64,000 nt of DNA from positions 1 to 64,000 of the forward strand of contig NZ_BMRA01000005.1 of assembly GCF_014648395.1 (NCBI RefSeq), in the 5' to 3' direction. The notes beneath the pieces are model-generated. The model saw only the letters and a list, made by a program, of their open reading frames with translations, had not been told where the DNA came from and did not search any database. This document shows positions 17,572 to 25,931 of the stretch, one piece after another. The position numbers and the translations under genes were made by a program. Origin of the DNA: Micromonospora fulviviridis. GTDB taxonomy: Bacteria; Actinomycetota; Actinomycetes; Mycobacteriales; Micromonosporaceae. Numbering within the stretch: position 1 is the stretch's first letter; each line of letters opens with the position of its first letter.

Positions 17572-19266
17572 GTGACCGACGGTGACGAGCGGCCCGCCGG
17601 CCTGGCGGCGAGCGGCGACGAGCAGCCGGCCACCGTTCCGCAGGGCGGTGACGGTCCGGCCGGCCAACCGGCCGCTGCCAGCACCGGCGCCCCCGGCCCG
17701 GCAGCCGCGCCGACCGGTGCCCCGGCACCCACGGACGACTACGCCAACGGCCTCGGCCCAGCCGACGACGATCGCGCCAGGAGCGAGGGTCCCGCCGGGG
17801 ACTACGACGCGCCCAACGACTCCGCTCCGGCCGACGACGGTCCCGCCAGGGGCGACGACGAAGTCAGGGGCGACGGGACAGCAGTCCAGCGCGCGCTCGC
17901 CGGTGCCGAGGACGCCGCTCCGAAGCCCGGGCCGCAGTCCGGCCCGGCGGGTCACCTGCCCACCGCTCCCGGCGTACCCCCGATCGTTGCCGCTGGGGGC
18001 CCGCCGCCGCAGCCCCCGACGCGGCGGCGGTGGCGGTTGTGGACCGTGCTGGGGCTGGTGCTCGTGCTGGTGGCGTGCGGGGTTCCCGGCGTACTCCTGC
18101 TGGGGCTGGTGCGCGACGCGGCCGGACGGCCGGCGGCGGGCCGGGACGACCGGGGCACGGCGGCCGAGCGGCGCCTCGGCGAGCGGATGGCGGCCCGGCT
18201 CGACCGGCAGGCCGCCGCGCTGCTCAACGGTGACCGGGCCGGCTTCCTCGCCGTCGCCGAACCCGCCGCCCGACCCGCGCTCACCCGGCGGTACGCGGCG
18301 CTGCGCGCGCTCCGGGTCACCGCTTGGCGGCCGGTGGCGGACGGGGTGCCGGAGGCGGTCGACCGGCGGCCGGGGGAGTGGCGGCTGACGGTGACCGTCG
18401 GCTACTGCTTCGTGGTGCCGGGCTGCACGCCGAGCAGCGTCGAGCTGGGCACCCGGTGGCGGGTGGCGGGGGAGGCCGAACCTCTGCTGACCGCCGTCGA
18501 GGAGTCCCGGGCGACGCCGGCCGGTGCGCGGCCCTGGGAGGTGAGCGACCTGGCCGTGGCGGTCGGGAAGCGGGCCGTGGTCGCGACCACGCCGGCGCTG
18601 CGGGGCCGGCTGCCCGGCCTGCTCGCCCAGGCCGAGGCCGCCGCCAGGGTCGCCGACCTGTACGCGGTGGCCGCGCCGCCGCCGGACCGCTACCTGGTCT
18701 ACTACGCGGGGCGGGCCGAGTGGCAGCGCTGGTACGGCGGCGGCCGGCCGAAGTGGACCGCCGGGTACGCGGTCGGCGTCGGCGGCGGGCACCACGACGT
18801 CGTGCTGAACGCGCAGAGCCTGACCCCGACCGGCGTCGACGACCTGCTCCGGCACGAGCTGACCCACGCCGCGTCGCTGCCCGACCGGGGCTACGCGGAC
18901 CGGTCGAGCTGGTGGCTGGTGGAGGGGCTGGCCGAGTACGCGGGCGCCGACGGCCAGCCGGTGGACCGCTACGAGGGCCTCGCCGAGGCGCGCAAGCTGG
19001 TCCGGGGCGGGTGGGGCGGCCGGCTCGACGCGCTGGCCCCGGCCGACGACGCGGCCGACGACCGGGTGGGCGGCGCCTACGGCATCGGTTACCTGGCCGT
19101 GCGCCACCTGGTCGACCGGTTCGGGGAGCAGCGGGTGCTGGACTTCTTCCGGGCCGTGGTGCACGAGCGCCGGTCGATGGACGAGGCCGCCGACGAGGTG
19201 TTCGGCGAGCCCTGGCCGGGGCTGCACGACGACTGCGTCGCCTACCTGCGCGCGGTCGCCGGCTGA
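17572..19266 (+). CDS. Membrane-anchored gluzincin metalloprotease-like protein
   Basis: A 564-residue protein with three parts: residues 1-150 are Pro/Ala/Gly/Asp-rich and disordered, residues about 156-178 form one TM helix (LWTVLGLVLVLVACGVPGVLLLGLV), and the rest is outside. The C-terminal region holds HELTH at 428-432 and Glu451 in WWLVEGLAEY, the HExxH-19-E spacing of gluzincins (peptidase MA-like). The middle region (about 200-330) resembles a small-domain stalk. Substrate unknown; it probably acts at the cell surface. Start GTG chosen from the leaderless -10 box. It may be co-expressed with the downstream ABC system, 38 bp away. Confidence 0.75.
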   Translation: MTDGDERPAGLAASGDEQPATVPQGGDGPAGQPAAASTGAPGPAAAPTGAPAPTDDYANGLGPADDDRARSEGPAGDYDAPNDSAPADDGPARGDDEVRGDGTAVQRALAGAEDAAPKPGPQSGPAGHLPTAPGVPPIVAAGGPPPQPPTRRRWRLWTVLGLVLVLVACGVPGVLLLGLVRDAAGRPAAGRDDRGTAAERRLGERMAARLDRQAAALLNGDRAGFLAVAEPAARPALTRRYAALRALRVTAWRPVADGVPEAVDRRPGEWRLTVTVGYCFVVPGCTPSSVELGTRWRVAGEAEPLLTAVEESRATPAGARPWEVSDLAVAVGKRAVVATTPALRGRLPGLLAQAEAAARVADLYAVAAPPPDRYLVYYAGRAEWQRWYGGGRPKWTAGYAVGVGGGHHDVVLNAQSLTPTGVDDLLRHELTHAASLPDRGYADRSSWWLVEGLAEYAGADGQPVDRYEGLAEARKLVRGGWGGRLDALAPADDAADDRVGGAYGIGYLAVRHLVDRFGEQRVLDFFRAVVHERRSMDEAADEVFGEPWPGLHDDCVAYLRAVAG

Positions 19267-19291
19267 GGCGTCGACGCTCGTCGACGGGTCG

Positions 19292-19297
19292 TAGCAT
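19292..19297 (+). promoter_or_regulatory. -10 box for leaderless MacA-like gene
   Basis: TAGCAT, seven bases before GTG 19305. An in-frame ATG at 19296 overlaps the box and is therefore the less likely start. Confidence 0.5.
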
Positions 19298-19304
19298 GGG
19301 CCGG

Positions 19305-20690
19305 GTGGCCCGCACCCCCTCGCCGCGGCTGCCCGCGGCCCGCCGCCCCCGCCTCGTCACCGCCGTCCTCGCCGTGGTCGCGCTGACCGGCACCACCGCC
19401 GCCTCGTGCGGCGACGACGCGCCCGCGGTCACCGTGGCCGAGGTGGGCCGATCCCCGGTGGCCGAGGTGATCGACGCGCCGGCCACGGTGACCGCCCGGG
19501 CTGCCGCGACCCTCACCGCCCCCGCCGACGGCACCCTGGCCAGCCTGCGCGTCCAGCCCGGACAGCGGGTAACCCGGGGGCAGGTGCTCGCGGTGATCGA
19601 CTCGCCGTCCGCCCAGGACCGGCTGAAGCAGGCCCGCGAGGCGCTCCGGGCCGCGAAGCGGGCGGGCCGGGGCGTCGGCACCGGCGACCTGGGTGGCCGC
19701 CGGCGGGACACCGACCGGGCCGCCGACGAGGCGTTCGCCGCCGCTCGCAAGGCCGCCGGGAAGATCGGCGACCCGCAGCTGCGGGCCGCGCTGCTGCTCC
19801 AGGTCGAGTCGGCGCAGCGGCAGTACGCGTCGGCCGCCCGCGCCGCCGACCGGGCGGTCAGCGCCGTGCAGCGCGGGGTGGCCGGCCTGAACAGCGCCGT
19901 CGGCGCGCTGTCGACCGCGCAGCGCCTCCAAGCCCAGCAGGCGTACGACCTGGCGAAGGCGACGGTCGACGCGCTGACCCTGCGCGCCCCGATTCCCGGC
20001 GTGGTGCAGCCGGGCGGGACCCGGGCGGCCACCCCGACCGACCTCAGCGGGCTGCTCGGTGCGGCCGGCGGTGCCGCGCCCGGCCTCGACCCGTCGGCCC
20101 TCGGCGCGGCCGGGCAGGGCGGCCCGCCGGCGGGGGTGGACGACGCGGTGCCGGCCGGTGGCCGGGTGACCGCGGGCACGCCGGTGCTGACCGTGGTGGA
20201 CACCGGGCAGCTCGGCCTGCTCGCCGAGGTGGACGAGACGGATGTGCTGCTGGTCCGGGCCGGGGTGACCGCCACGGTCGAGCTGGACGCGGTGACCGGT
20301 GCGACGTACGACGCCACGGTCCGCTCGGTGGACGTGCTGCCGACCAGCTCGGCGCGGGGCGGGGTCACCTACCGGGTCCGGCTCAGCCTCGGCGCCGGGC
20401 GGCTCGGCGAGGGGGAGGCCGCCCCGGCGCCCCGCCCCGGCATGAACGCCGTGGTCCGTCTCCGGGTCCGCGAGGCGGCGGACGCGGTGGCCGTACCCGC
20501 CTCGGCGGTCTTCTCCGCCGACGGGCGGGACGCCGTCTGGGTGCTGCGGGACGGGAAGGCCGACCGGGTGCCGGTGACCGTGGGCGTGCAGGGGCAGGAC
20601 CTGGTGCAGATCGTCAGCGGGGTGCGCGCCGGCGACCGCGTCGTGGTACGCGGTGCCGACCAGGTCCACGACGGCCAGGAACTCCGGTGA
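19305..20690 (+). CDS. MacA/HlyD-type periplasmic adaptor lipoprotein
   Basis: A 461-residue membrane-fusion protein. The signal peptide ends with a lipobox-like TAASC (Cys35). A lipoyl-like half-motif (APADGTLASLRVQPGQRVTRGQVLAVID) is followed by a helical hairpin of about 130 residues rich in Ala and Arg, the second lipoyl half (LTLRAPIPGVVQ), then β-barrel and membrane-proximal domains (VDTGQLGLLAEVDETD, VPASAVFSADGRDAVWVL). Together with the next two genes it forms a MacAB-like three-gene unit for export of an unknown compound. The stop overlaps the ATPase start by 4 bp. Confidence 0.87.
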   Translation: MARTPSPRLPAARRPRLVTAVLAVVALTGTTAASCGDDAPAVTVAEVGRSPVAEVIDAPATVTARAAATLTAPADGTLASLRVQPGQRVTRGQVLAVIDSPSAQDRLKQAREALRAAKRAGRGVGTGDLGGRRRDTDRAADEAFAAARKAAGKIGDPQLRAALLLQVESAQRQYASAARAADRAVSAVQRGVAGLNSAVGALSTAQRLQAQQAYDLAKATVDALTLRAPIPGVVQPGGTRAATPTDLSGLLGAAGGAAPGLDPSALGAAGQGGPPAGVDDAVPAGGRVTAGTPVLTVVDTGQLGLLAEVDETDVLLVRAGVTATVELDAVTGATYDATVRSVDVLPTSSARGGVTYRVRLSLGAGRLGEGEAAPAPRPGMNAVVRLRVREAADAVAVPASAVFSADGRDAVWVLRDGKADRVPVTVGVQGQDLVQIVSGVRAGDRVVVRGADQVHDGQELR

Positions 20691-21565
20691 CCGTCGCCGC
20701 GATCGAGGCGGTCGACGTGTCCCGCACGTACGAGCTGGACGGGGTGTCGGTGCCCGCGCTGCGCGGGGTGTCGCTCACCATCGCGCAGGGCGAGTACGTG
20801 GCGGTGATCGGGCCCTCCGGCTCGGGCAAGTCCACCCTCATGCACCTGCTCGGCGGGCTGGACCGGCCGACCGGCGGCCGGCTGGTGATCGGCGGCCGGG
20901 ACGTGGCCACCCTGACCGCGCCGGAGCTGGCGACGCTGCGCAACGAGACCATCGGCTTCGTCTTCCAGGCGTTCCACCTGCTGCCGCGCACGTCCGCCGT
21001 GGACAACGTGGCCCTGCCCCTGGTCTACCGGGGCGTCGGTGCGCGGCAGCGGCGGGAACGCGCGGCGGCGATGCTCGGCCGGGTCGGGCTGGGACACCGG
21101 CTGACCCACCGCCCCAACCAGCTCTCCGGCGGCGAGCAGCAGCGCGTGGCGATCGCGCGGGCCCTGGTCACCGACCCGGCGGTGCTGCTCGCCGACGAGC
21201 CCACCGGCAACCTGGACAGCGCCACCGGCGAGGCGGTGCTGGAGCTGCTGGAACGGCTGAACGCCGAGTCCGGGGTGGCGCTGGTCATGGTGACCCACGA
21301 CCCGGAGGTGGCGGTCCGGGCCCGCCGGCGGATCGCCGTCCGGGACGGGCTGATCCGCTCCGACACCGTTCATGATCGACCGCTGTCGGGTGGCGACGGC
21401 CGACCTGAGACACTGGACACCGCTCCCAGCGCGGAGCCCCGGTCCGCGTCCGGAAGCGGCCCGGGGCACCCGTCCGGTGGCTCCGGTGGCGCCACCGGAG
21501 CCACCGGACGCCTTCCGCGCACCGGCGGGACCGGCGCGCAGGCCGCGCCCGGAGGTGCCGGATGA
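20687..21565 (+). CDS. MacB/LolD-type ABC transporter ATP-binding protein
   Basis: A 292-residue ATPase: Walker [10 protein letters not shown] at 42-50, Q-loop [22 protein letters not shown], signature [15 protein letters not shown], Walker [13 protein letters not shown] and H-loop VMVTHDPE. This is the LolD/MacB mechanotransmission class. Beyond about residue 225 it has a 70-residue Gly/Pro/Ser-rich tail not needed for ATPase function. GTG 20687 overlaps the adaptor stop (GTGA) and the stop overlaps the permease ATG, so the three are translated in series. Confidence 0.9.
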   Translation: MTVAAIEAVDVSRTYELDGVSVPALRGVSLTIAQGEYVAVIGPSGSGKSTLMHLLGGLDRPTGGRLVIGGRDVATLTAPELATLRNETIGFVFQAFHLLPRTSAVDNVALPLVYRGVGARQRRERAAAMLGRVGLGHRLTHRPNQLSGGEQQRVAIARALVTDPAVLLADEPTGNLDSATGEAVLELLERLNAESGVALVMVTHDPEVAVRARRRIAVRDGLIRSDTVHDRPLSGGDGRPETLDTAPSAEPRSASGSGPGHPSGGSGGATGATGRLPRTGGTGAQAAPGGAG

Positions 21566-22746
21566 GGGTGGCCGAAGCCTGGCGGGTGGCGCTGGACGCG
21601 CTGCGGGCCAACCGGATGCGCAGCGCGCTGACCATGCTCGGGGTGATCATCGGGGTTGCCTCGGTGGTGCTCCTGGTCGCCATCGGCACCGGCACCAAGC
21701 AGAAGGTCGAACAGCAGGTGGAGGGGCTCGGCTCGAACCTGCTCCTGGTGGTGCCGGGCAAGCTCGACGTGGGCACCGCCCCGGTGGTGTCGCCGCTGGA
21801 CCTCAAGGACGTGGACGCTGTCTCCCGGGTGGTCGGCGACCCCGGCCGGGTGGCCGTCACCATCGCCTCCGGGGCGACCGCGCGGGCCGGCGCCCGGTCC
21901 GACTTCACCACGGTGCAGGGGGTCCTGGAGACCACCCCGACGGTCTTCACCCGCTCGCTGGCCCGCGGCCGCTACCTGACCGGGGCCGACGTGGACACCA
22001 GCCGCCGGGTGGCGGTGCTCGGCGCGTCCGTGGCCCGGGCGCTCTTCCCCGACCGGGACCCGCTCGGCCAGCAGGTCACCCTGGCCGGGGTCCGGTTCCG
22101 GGTGATCGGCGTCTTCAACCCGCTCGGGCAGAGCCTCGGCGTCGACCGGGACGACGAGGTGCACATCCCGGTGACCGCCGCGCAGCGGCTCTGGGGGACC
22201 CAGCGGATCGACGGCATCGCGGTCAAGGCGCCCGACCGGGAGCGGATCGACCAGCTCGGTGAGCGGATCGTCGCCGAGCTGTCCCGCCGGCACCCGGACA
22301 CCGAGTTCAGCGCGGTCACCCAGCAGCAGATCCTCGGCGTGCTCGGCGACATCCTCGGTGTGCTCACCGGGGTGCTGGCCGCCATCGCCGGCATCTCGCT
22401 GCTGGTCGGCGGCGTGGGCGTCTCCAACATCATGCTGGTCTCGGTACGCGAACGGACCCGCGAGATCGGCCTGCGCAAGGCGGTCGGCGCGCGGCCCCGG
22501 GACATCGGCGTGCAGTTCCTGCTGGAGGCGGTGCTGCTCACCTCGATCGGCGGGCTGACCGGGATGGCGCTCGGGGTGGGCACCGCGCTGCTGGTCGACG
22601 CGGTCTCGCCGATCCCGGCGGCGATCACCTGGTGGTCGCTGGCGCTCGCCTTCGGCGTCTCGGCCGCGGTCGGCATCGTCTTCGGGGTGGTGCCCGCCCA
22701 GCGCGCCGGCCGGCTCGACCCCGTGGTGGCGTTGCGCGCCGAGTGA
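21562..22746 (+). CDS. MacB-like ABC transporter permease (FtsX superfamily)
   Basis: A 394-residue permease with the MacB topology: TM1 (SALTMLGVIIGVASVVLLVAIG), a large extracytoplasmic domain of about 230 residues (MacB_PCD), and three C-terminal helices of the FtsX type (VLAAIAGISLLVGGVGVSNIML, LLEAVLLTSIGGLTGMALGVG, WWSLALAFGVSAAVGIVFGVVP). The motif SVRERTREIGLRKAVGARPRDI is the coupling helix. It works by mechanotransmission with the ATPase and the adaptor; exported substrate unknown. Confidence 0.9.
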   Translation: MRVAEAWRVALDALRANRMRSALTMLGVIIGVASVVLLVAIGTGTKQKVEQQVEGLGSNLLLVVPGKLDVGTAPVVSPLDLKDVDAVSRVVGDPGRVAVTIASGATARAGARSDFTTVQGVLETTPTVFTRSLARGRYLTGADVDTSRRVAVLGASVARALFPDRDPLGQQVTLAGVRFRVIGVFNPLGQSLGVDRDDEVHIPVTAAQRLWGTQRIDGIAVKAPDRERIDQLGERIVAELSRRHPDTEFSAVTQQQILGVLGDILGVLTGVLAAIAGISLLVGGVGVSNIMLVSVRERTREIGLRKAVGARPRDIGVQFLLEAVLLTSIGGLTGMALGVGTALLVDAVSPIPAAITWWSLALAFGVSAAVGIVFGVVPAQRAGRLDPVVALRAE

Positions 22747-22975
22747 CGTACCGGCGGCGGGGCGGGCTCCCGTGAACGGGACAGGCCACCCGTCCGGGCG
22801 AAAAACGCCAGCTCAACGCGGGGCGAACGGGCACCCGTCCATGATCAAAAGGAGGAAGGGATCGCGCCGGTCACAGCCGCCCCGCTACCGTACTGGTAAC
22901 ACGCGCGTCGCTCGTCGTGGCGGGAAGCAACCTGCTCGGCGGCACGCGCCGGGCATGGGAATGGGTCGGTGAGCC
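22747..22975. other. Intergenic region upstream of the HTH gene
   Basis: 229 bp without a gene. It holds two related inverted repeats, ACGGG-N8-CCCGT (22776-22793) and ACGGG-CA-CCCGT (22827-22838), and a TACCGT hexamer near 22884 that could be a -10 box for the downstream gene. The very basic reading frame across it is not considered coding. Confidence 0.4.
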
Positions 22976-23185
22976 ATGGCCGGGTCGCAGTCCGACGCTC
23001 GACTGTCGGATGTCAGGTTCCTGACCGTCGCCGAGGTGGCGACGGTCATGCGGGTGTCCAAGATGACGGTCTACCGTCTCGTGCACAGCGGTGAGCTGAC
23101 CGCGGTACGGGTCGGCCGGTCGTTCCGGGTGCCCGAGCACGCCGTGCACGAATACCTCCGGGGCGCGTTCCAGGAAACCGCCTGA
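22976..23185 (+). CDS. BldC/excisionase-like MerR-type DNA-binding protein
   Basis: A 69-residue protein consisting of one winged helix (FLTVAEVATVMRVSKMTVYRLVHSGELTAVRVGRSFRVPEHAVHEYL). It is often labelled an excisionase, but the same gene precedes the bS22 gene in most actinobacteria (Rv0500A position in M. tuberculosis), so it is a chromosomal regulator and no phage gene is nearby. Targets unknown. The start ATG lacks a strong ribosome-binding site. Confidence 0.85.
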   Translation: MAGSQSDARLSDVRFLTVAEVATVMRVSKMTVYRLVHSGELTAVRVGRSFRVPEHAVHEYLRGAFQETA

Positions 23186-23240
23186 CACGTCGCCCGGCCA
23201 GGCCGGCGAGTGCGACGTAACGGGCATCGACGGGGGCGCG

Positions 23241-23270
23241 TTGGTCCTGCTGACGCACTCCGGCTACCCT
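23241..23270 (+). promoter_or_regulatory. Probable promoter of the bS22 gene
   Basis: TTGGTC (23241-23246), an 18-nt spacer, and TACCCT (23265-23270), 137 bp upstream of the bS22 start. Fits a housekeeping sigma promoter; no experimental support. Confidence 0.45.
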
Positions 23271-23406
23271 GGACCCCGACCGTGACCGCACCCGGGTGTG
23301 CCCTGCCCACCACGCTGGTCCGGTCCGTTGTCCGCAAGCGGTCACCGACGCCACTTCCCGTGGTGTCTCCCGGTCCGCCCCGCACGTTGCATCGAAAGGC
23401 TGTCGT

Positions 23407-23508
23407 ATGGGCTCGGTGGTCAAGAAGCGCCGCAAGCGCATGGCTAAGAAGAAGCACCGCAAGCTGCTGCGCAAGACCCGCGTCCAGCGTCGTCGTCTCG
23501 GCAAGTGA
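23407..23508 (+). CDS. 30S ribosomal protein bS22 (AURKAIP1/COX24 domain)
   Basis: A 33-residue, extremely basic protein ([19 protein letters not shown] then [14 protein letters not shown]), identical in layout to the actinobacterial bS22 that binds 16S rRNA near the decoding centre. It carries the AURKAIP1/COX24 motif [17 protein letters not shown]. The ATG has GAAAGG upstream. Short genes like this are often missed; its place between the HTH gene and the epimerase is strongly conserved (Rv0500B position). Confidence 0.95.
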   Translation: MGSVVKKRRKRMAKKKHRKLLRKTRVQRRRLGK

Positions 23509-23513
23509 CCGGG

Positions 23514-23531
23514 GCCGGGCTGCGGCCCGGC
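23514..23531. terminator. Weak GC hairpin after bS22
   Basis: GCCGGGC-TGCG-GCCCGGC starts 5 bp after the bS22 stop. A 7-bp stem without a T-run could attenuate but need not end transcription. Confidence 0.45.
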
Positions 23532-23572
23532 ACCCGGCACCACTTGCCACCTGCCGACCCTCGGAGGCTCAG

Positions 23573-23632
23573 GTGATCAGGCCGTGGACGTCCCGGCTCG
23601 ATCCCGCCTGCCGGCCGAGGCGCACGACATGA
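23573..23632 (+). CDS. Possible 19-residue leader peptide coupled to the epimerase gene
   Basis: A GTG at 23573 has an excellent ribosome-binding site (GGAGG at 23563-23567, 5-nt spacing) but is out of frame with the epimerase. It encodes 19 residues (VIRPWTSRLDPACRPRRTT) and stops with the TGA that overlaps the epimerase ATG at 23629 (ATGA). The only strong Shine-Dalgarno of the region therefore serves this frame. A reinitiation leader is plausible, but a chance frame cannot be excluded. Confidence 0.35.
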   Translation: MIRPWTSRLDPACRPRRTT

Positions 23633-24702
23633 CCCCCGGCGGCACCTCAGGTGCTCCGGGGGTCGTCGTCGTGACCGGGGTCGGCCGCTACCTCGGCGCG
23701 CACGTCGCCGCCCGGCTCGCCGCCGACCCCCGCATCGAACGCGTCATCGGGGTCGACCCGGCCACCCCCAACCCGGAGCTCGCCGACCTGCTCTCCGGGG
23801 TCGAGCGGGTCCGCCTCGACCTCGACTCGCTCGGCGGCCTCCTGGTCGACCTCGACGTCGACGCCGTGGTGCACCTGGCGCTGGTCACCGCCCCCGATCC
23901 GCAGCAGGGCGGCCGATCGGCGATGAAGGAACAGAACGTCATCGGCACCATGCAGCTCCTCGCCGCCTGCCAGCGGGCGCCCCGGCTGCGCAAGCTCGTG
24001 GTCCGCTCGTCGACCGCCGCGTACGGGGTGTCGTTCCGCGATCCGGCCGTCTTCACCGAGGAGACCGAGCCGCGCGAGGTGCCGCGCGGCGGTTTCGGCC
24101 GCGACATCCTCGACATCGAGGGGTACGTCCGCGGGTTCCGCCGCCGCCGGCCCGACGTCACCGCGACCGTGCTGCGCTTCGCGCCGTTCATCGGCTCGAC
24201 CGCCGACACCACGCTCACCCGGTACTTCTCCCAGCCGGTGGTGCCCACCGTCTTCGGCCGTGACCCGCGCCTGCAGTTCGTCCACTTCGACGACGCCCTG
24301 GAGGTGCTGCACCGGTCGGTCGCCGAGGAGCACGCCGGTACCTACAACGTGGCCGGGCCGGGGGTGCTCTCGCTGTCGCAGGCCATCCGCCGGGCCGGCC
24401 GGGTGGCCTTGCCGGTGCTGGAGCCGGGCCTCGCCGGGGTGGCCGCGATCGCCCGCAGCATGGGCTTCGGCCGCTACGGATTGGACCAGGTCGACCTCAT
24501 CGTGCACGGTCGGGTGGTGGACACCACCAGACTGGAGCGCGAGTACGGCTTCACGCCCCGCTCGACCGCGGCCGCGTTCGACGACTTCATCCGCGCCCAC
24601 CACGGCGGTGTCGTGGTGACCCGGGACCACCTCGCCACGGCCGAGCAGCTGGTGCTGGAGGGCATCCGGCAGGTCCGGGCCGCCGTGCGGGAGCGCTCGT
24701 GA
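23629..24702 (+). CDS. NAD-dependent epimerase/dehydratase (extended SDR)
   Basis: A 357-residue short-chain dehydrogenase of the extended type. The nucleotide site reads VVVTGVGRYLGAHVAARL (GxGxxLG), and VVHLALVTAP, VVRSSTAAYG and GYVRGFRRRRP mark the later motifs; the usual catalytic YxxxK appears as Tyr-Val-Arg-Gly-Phe, so catalysis is uncertain. The ortholog in M. tuberculosis (galE2/Rv0501 position) keeps the same neighbours. ATG 23629 is preferred; an in-frame GTG at 23584 is 16 bp from the ribosome-binding site. The stop overlaps the acyltransferase start. Confidence 0.85.
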   Translation: MTPGGTSGAPGVVVVTGVGRYLGAHVAARLAADPRIERVIGVDPATPNPELADLLSGVERVRLDLDSLGGLLVDLDVDAVVHLALVTAPDPQQGGRSAMKEQNVIGTMQLLAACQRAPRLRKLVVRSSTAAYGVSFRDPAVFTEETEPREVPRGGFGRDILDIEGYVRGFRRRRPDVTATVLRFAPFIGSTADTTLTRYFSQPVVPTVFGRDPRLQFVHFDDALEVLHRSVAEEHAGTYNVAGPGVLSLSQAIRRAGRVALPVLEPGLAGVAAIARSMGFGRYGLDQVDLIVHGRVVDTTRLEREYGFTPRSTAAAFDDFIRAHHGGVVVTRDHLATAEQLVLEGIRQVRAAVRERS

Positions 24703-25916
24703 GCGCCGGCGAGGAGCGGAACGAGGCGCGGTACGACGTACCGCTGACCGTGCCCGGGCCGGACGCCGAGCCGGCGCGGCGCAACGGACACCGACGGGCC
24801 GCGGCGGCCGCCGCCGAGCCGGCGATGAAGGCGGCGCCGGCGGCCCCCGACGAGCCCGACACCTCCGCCGACGAGCCGGCGCCGGCCCCGCGGACGGGCG
24901 CGCCGGGCGACGTCGCCCCGAAGAGGACCGTCGCCAAGAAGACCGTCGCGAAGAAGGCCGTGGCCAGGAAGGCCGTGGCCAGGAAGGCCGTGGCGGAGAA
25001 GCCGACGGACGAGCCCGGCGGAGGCGGGGCGGGCGACGCGACCCCGCCCGGACCCGCGGTGGCGGACCGGCCGGGGGACCACTGGGACCGGAAGGTCGCC
25101 AAGGGGCTGGCCTTCCTGCGGCGGCGGCTGGCCGGCGACTACGAGGTGGACGAGTTCGGCTTCGATCCGGACCTGACCGACGCCGTCTTCCACCCGCTGG
25201 TCCGGCTGCTCTACCGGGACTGGTTCCGCACCGAGGTCAGCGGCGTCGAGCACGTGCCCGCCGAGGGGGCCGGCCTCGTGGTCGGGAACCACTCCGGCAC
25301 CGTGGCGCTGGACGCGCTGGTGCTCTCGACCGCGCTGCACGACCGGCACCCGGCGCGCCGCTACCTGCGACTGCTCGGCGCCGACCTGGTCTTCCGGATG
25401 CCGGTGGTCTCCGAGATCGCCCGCAAGACCGGCGGCACGGTGGCCTGCAACCCCGACGCGGAGCGGCTGCTCGGCAACGGCGAGCTGGTCGGCGTCTTCC
25501 CGGAGGGCTTCAAGGGGGTCGGCAAGCTCTACTCGGACCGCTACAAGCTCCAGCGCTTCGGGCGGGGCGGCTTCGTCTCGGCGGCGCTGCGGACCGGCAC
25601 GCCGATCGTGCCCGTGGCGATCGTCGGCGGCGAGGAGATCTACCCGATGCTCGCCGACATCAAGCCGCTGGCCCGGCTGCTCAAGCTGCCATACTTCCCG
25701 GTCACGCCGACCTTCCCCTGGCTGGGGCCGCTGGGCATGGTGCCGCTGCCGAGCAAGTGGCTGATCGAGTTCTGCCCGCCGATCCCGACCGCGCACCTGC
25801 GCGACTCGGCCGACGATCCGCTGGTCGTGTTCAACCTCGCCGACCAGGTGCGGGAGACCATCCAGCAGACTCTGCACCGGCTGCTCGAACGCCGGCCGGA
25901 CCCGTTCGGCCCCTGA
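24699..25916 (+). CDS. Lysophospholipid acyltransferase (PlsC-like) with basic repeat domain
   Basis: A 405-residue protein. Residues 1-125 are low complexity, including a lysine-rich stretch at 77-101 built from five copies of a (T/A)VA(K/R)K pentad. The catalytic part (about 140-395) carries the acyltransferase block GNHSGTVALD (His198), the FPEGFKG block and a C-terminal VEFCPP-like segment (IEFCPPIPT). It presumably transfers acyl chains to glycerolipids at the inner membrane; the basic tract could bind membrane or nucleic acid. Start overlaps the epimerase stop (GTGA). Ortholog position Rv0502. Confidence 0.85.
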   Translation: MSAGEERNEARYDVPLTVPGPDAEPARRNGHRRAAAAAAEPAMKAAPAAPDEPDTSADEPAPAPRTGAPGDVAPKRTVAKKTVAKKAVARKAVARKAVAEKPTDEPGGGGAGDATPPGPAVADRPGDHWDRKVAKGLAFLRRRLAGDYEVDEFGFDPDLTDAVFHPLVRLLYRDWFRTEVSGVEHVPAEGAGLVVGNHSGTVALDALVLSTALHDRHPARRYLRLLGADLVFRMPVVSEIARKTGGTVACNPDAERLLGNGELVGVFPEGFKGVGKLYSDRYKLQRFGRGGFVSAALRTGTPIVPVAIVGGEEIYPMLADIKPLARLLKLPYFPVTPTFPWLGPLGMVPLPSKWLIEFCPPIPTAHLRDSADDPLVVFNLADQVRETIQQTLHRLLERRPDPFGP

Positions 25917-25931
25917 CGCGCGGGCCGCGCG

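Noticed and set aside
17440-19227. A 595-codon open frame antisense to the metalloprotease gene
   Set aside because: Low-complexity Pro/Arg/Gly/His translation; the sense frame has an HExxH site, a TM helix and a leaderless promoter.
22842-22975. Small very basic frame just before the HTH gene (ATG 22842)
   Set aside because: It lacks a ribosome-binding site and any family feature; Arg-rich frames are common by chance at this GC content.
22976-23185. Excisionase-like gene as a sign of a prophage or integrative element
   Set aside because: The gene belongs to a conserved chromosomal neighbourhood with bS22. No integrase, att-like repeats or phage genes occur nearby.
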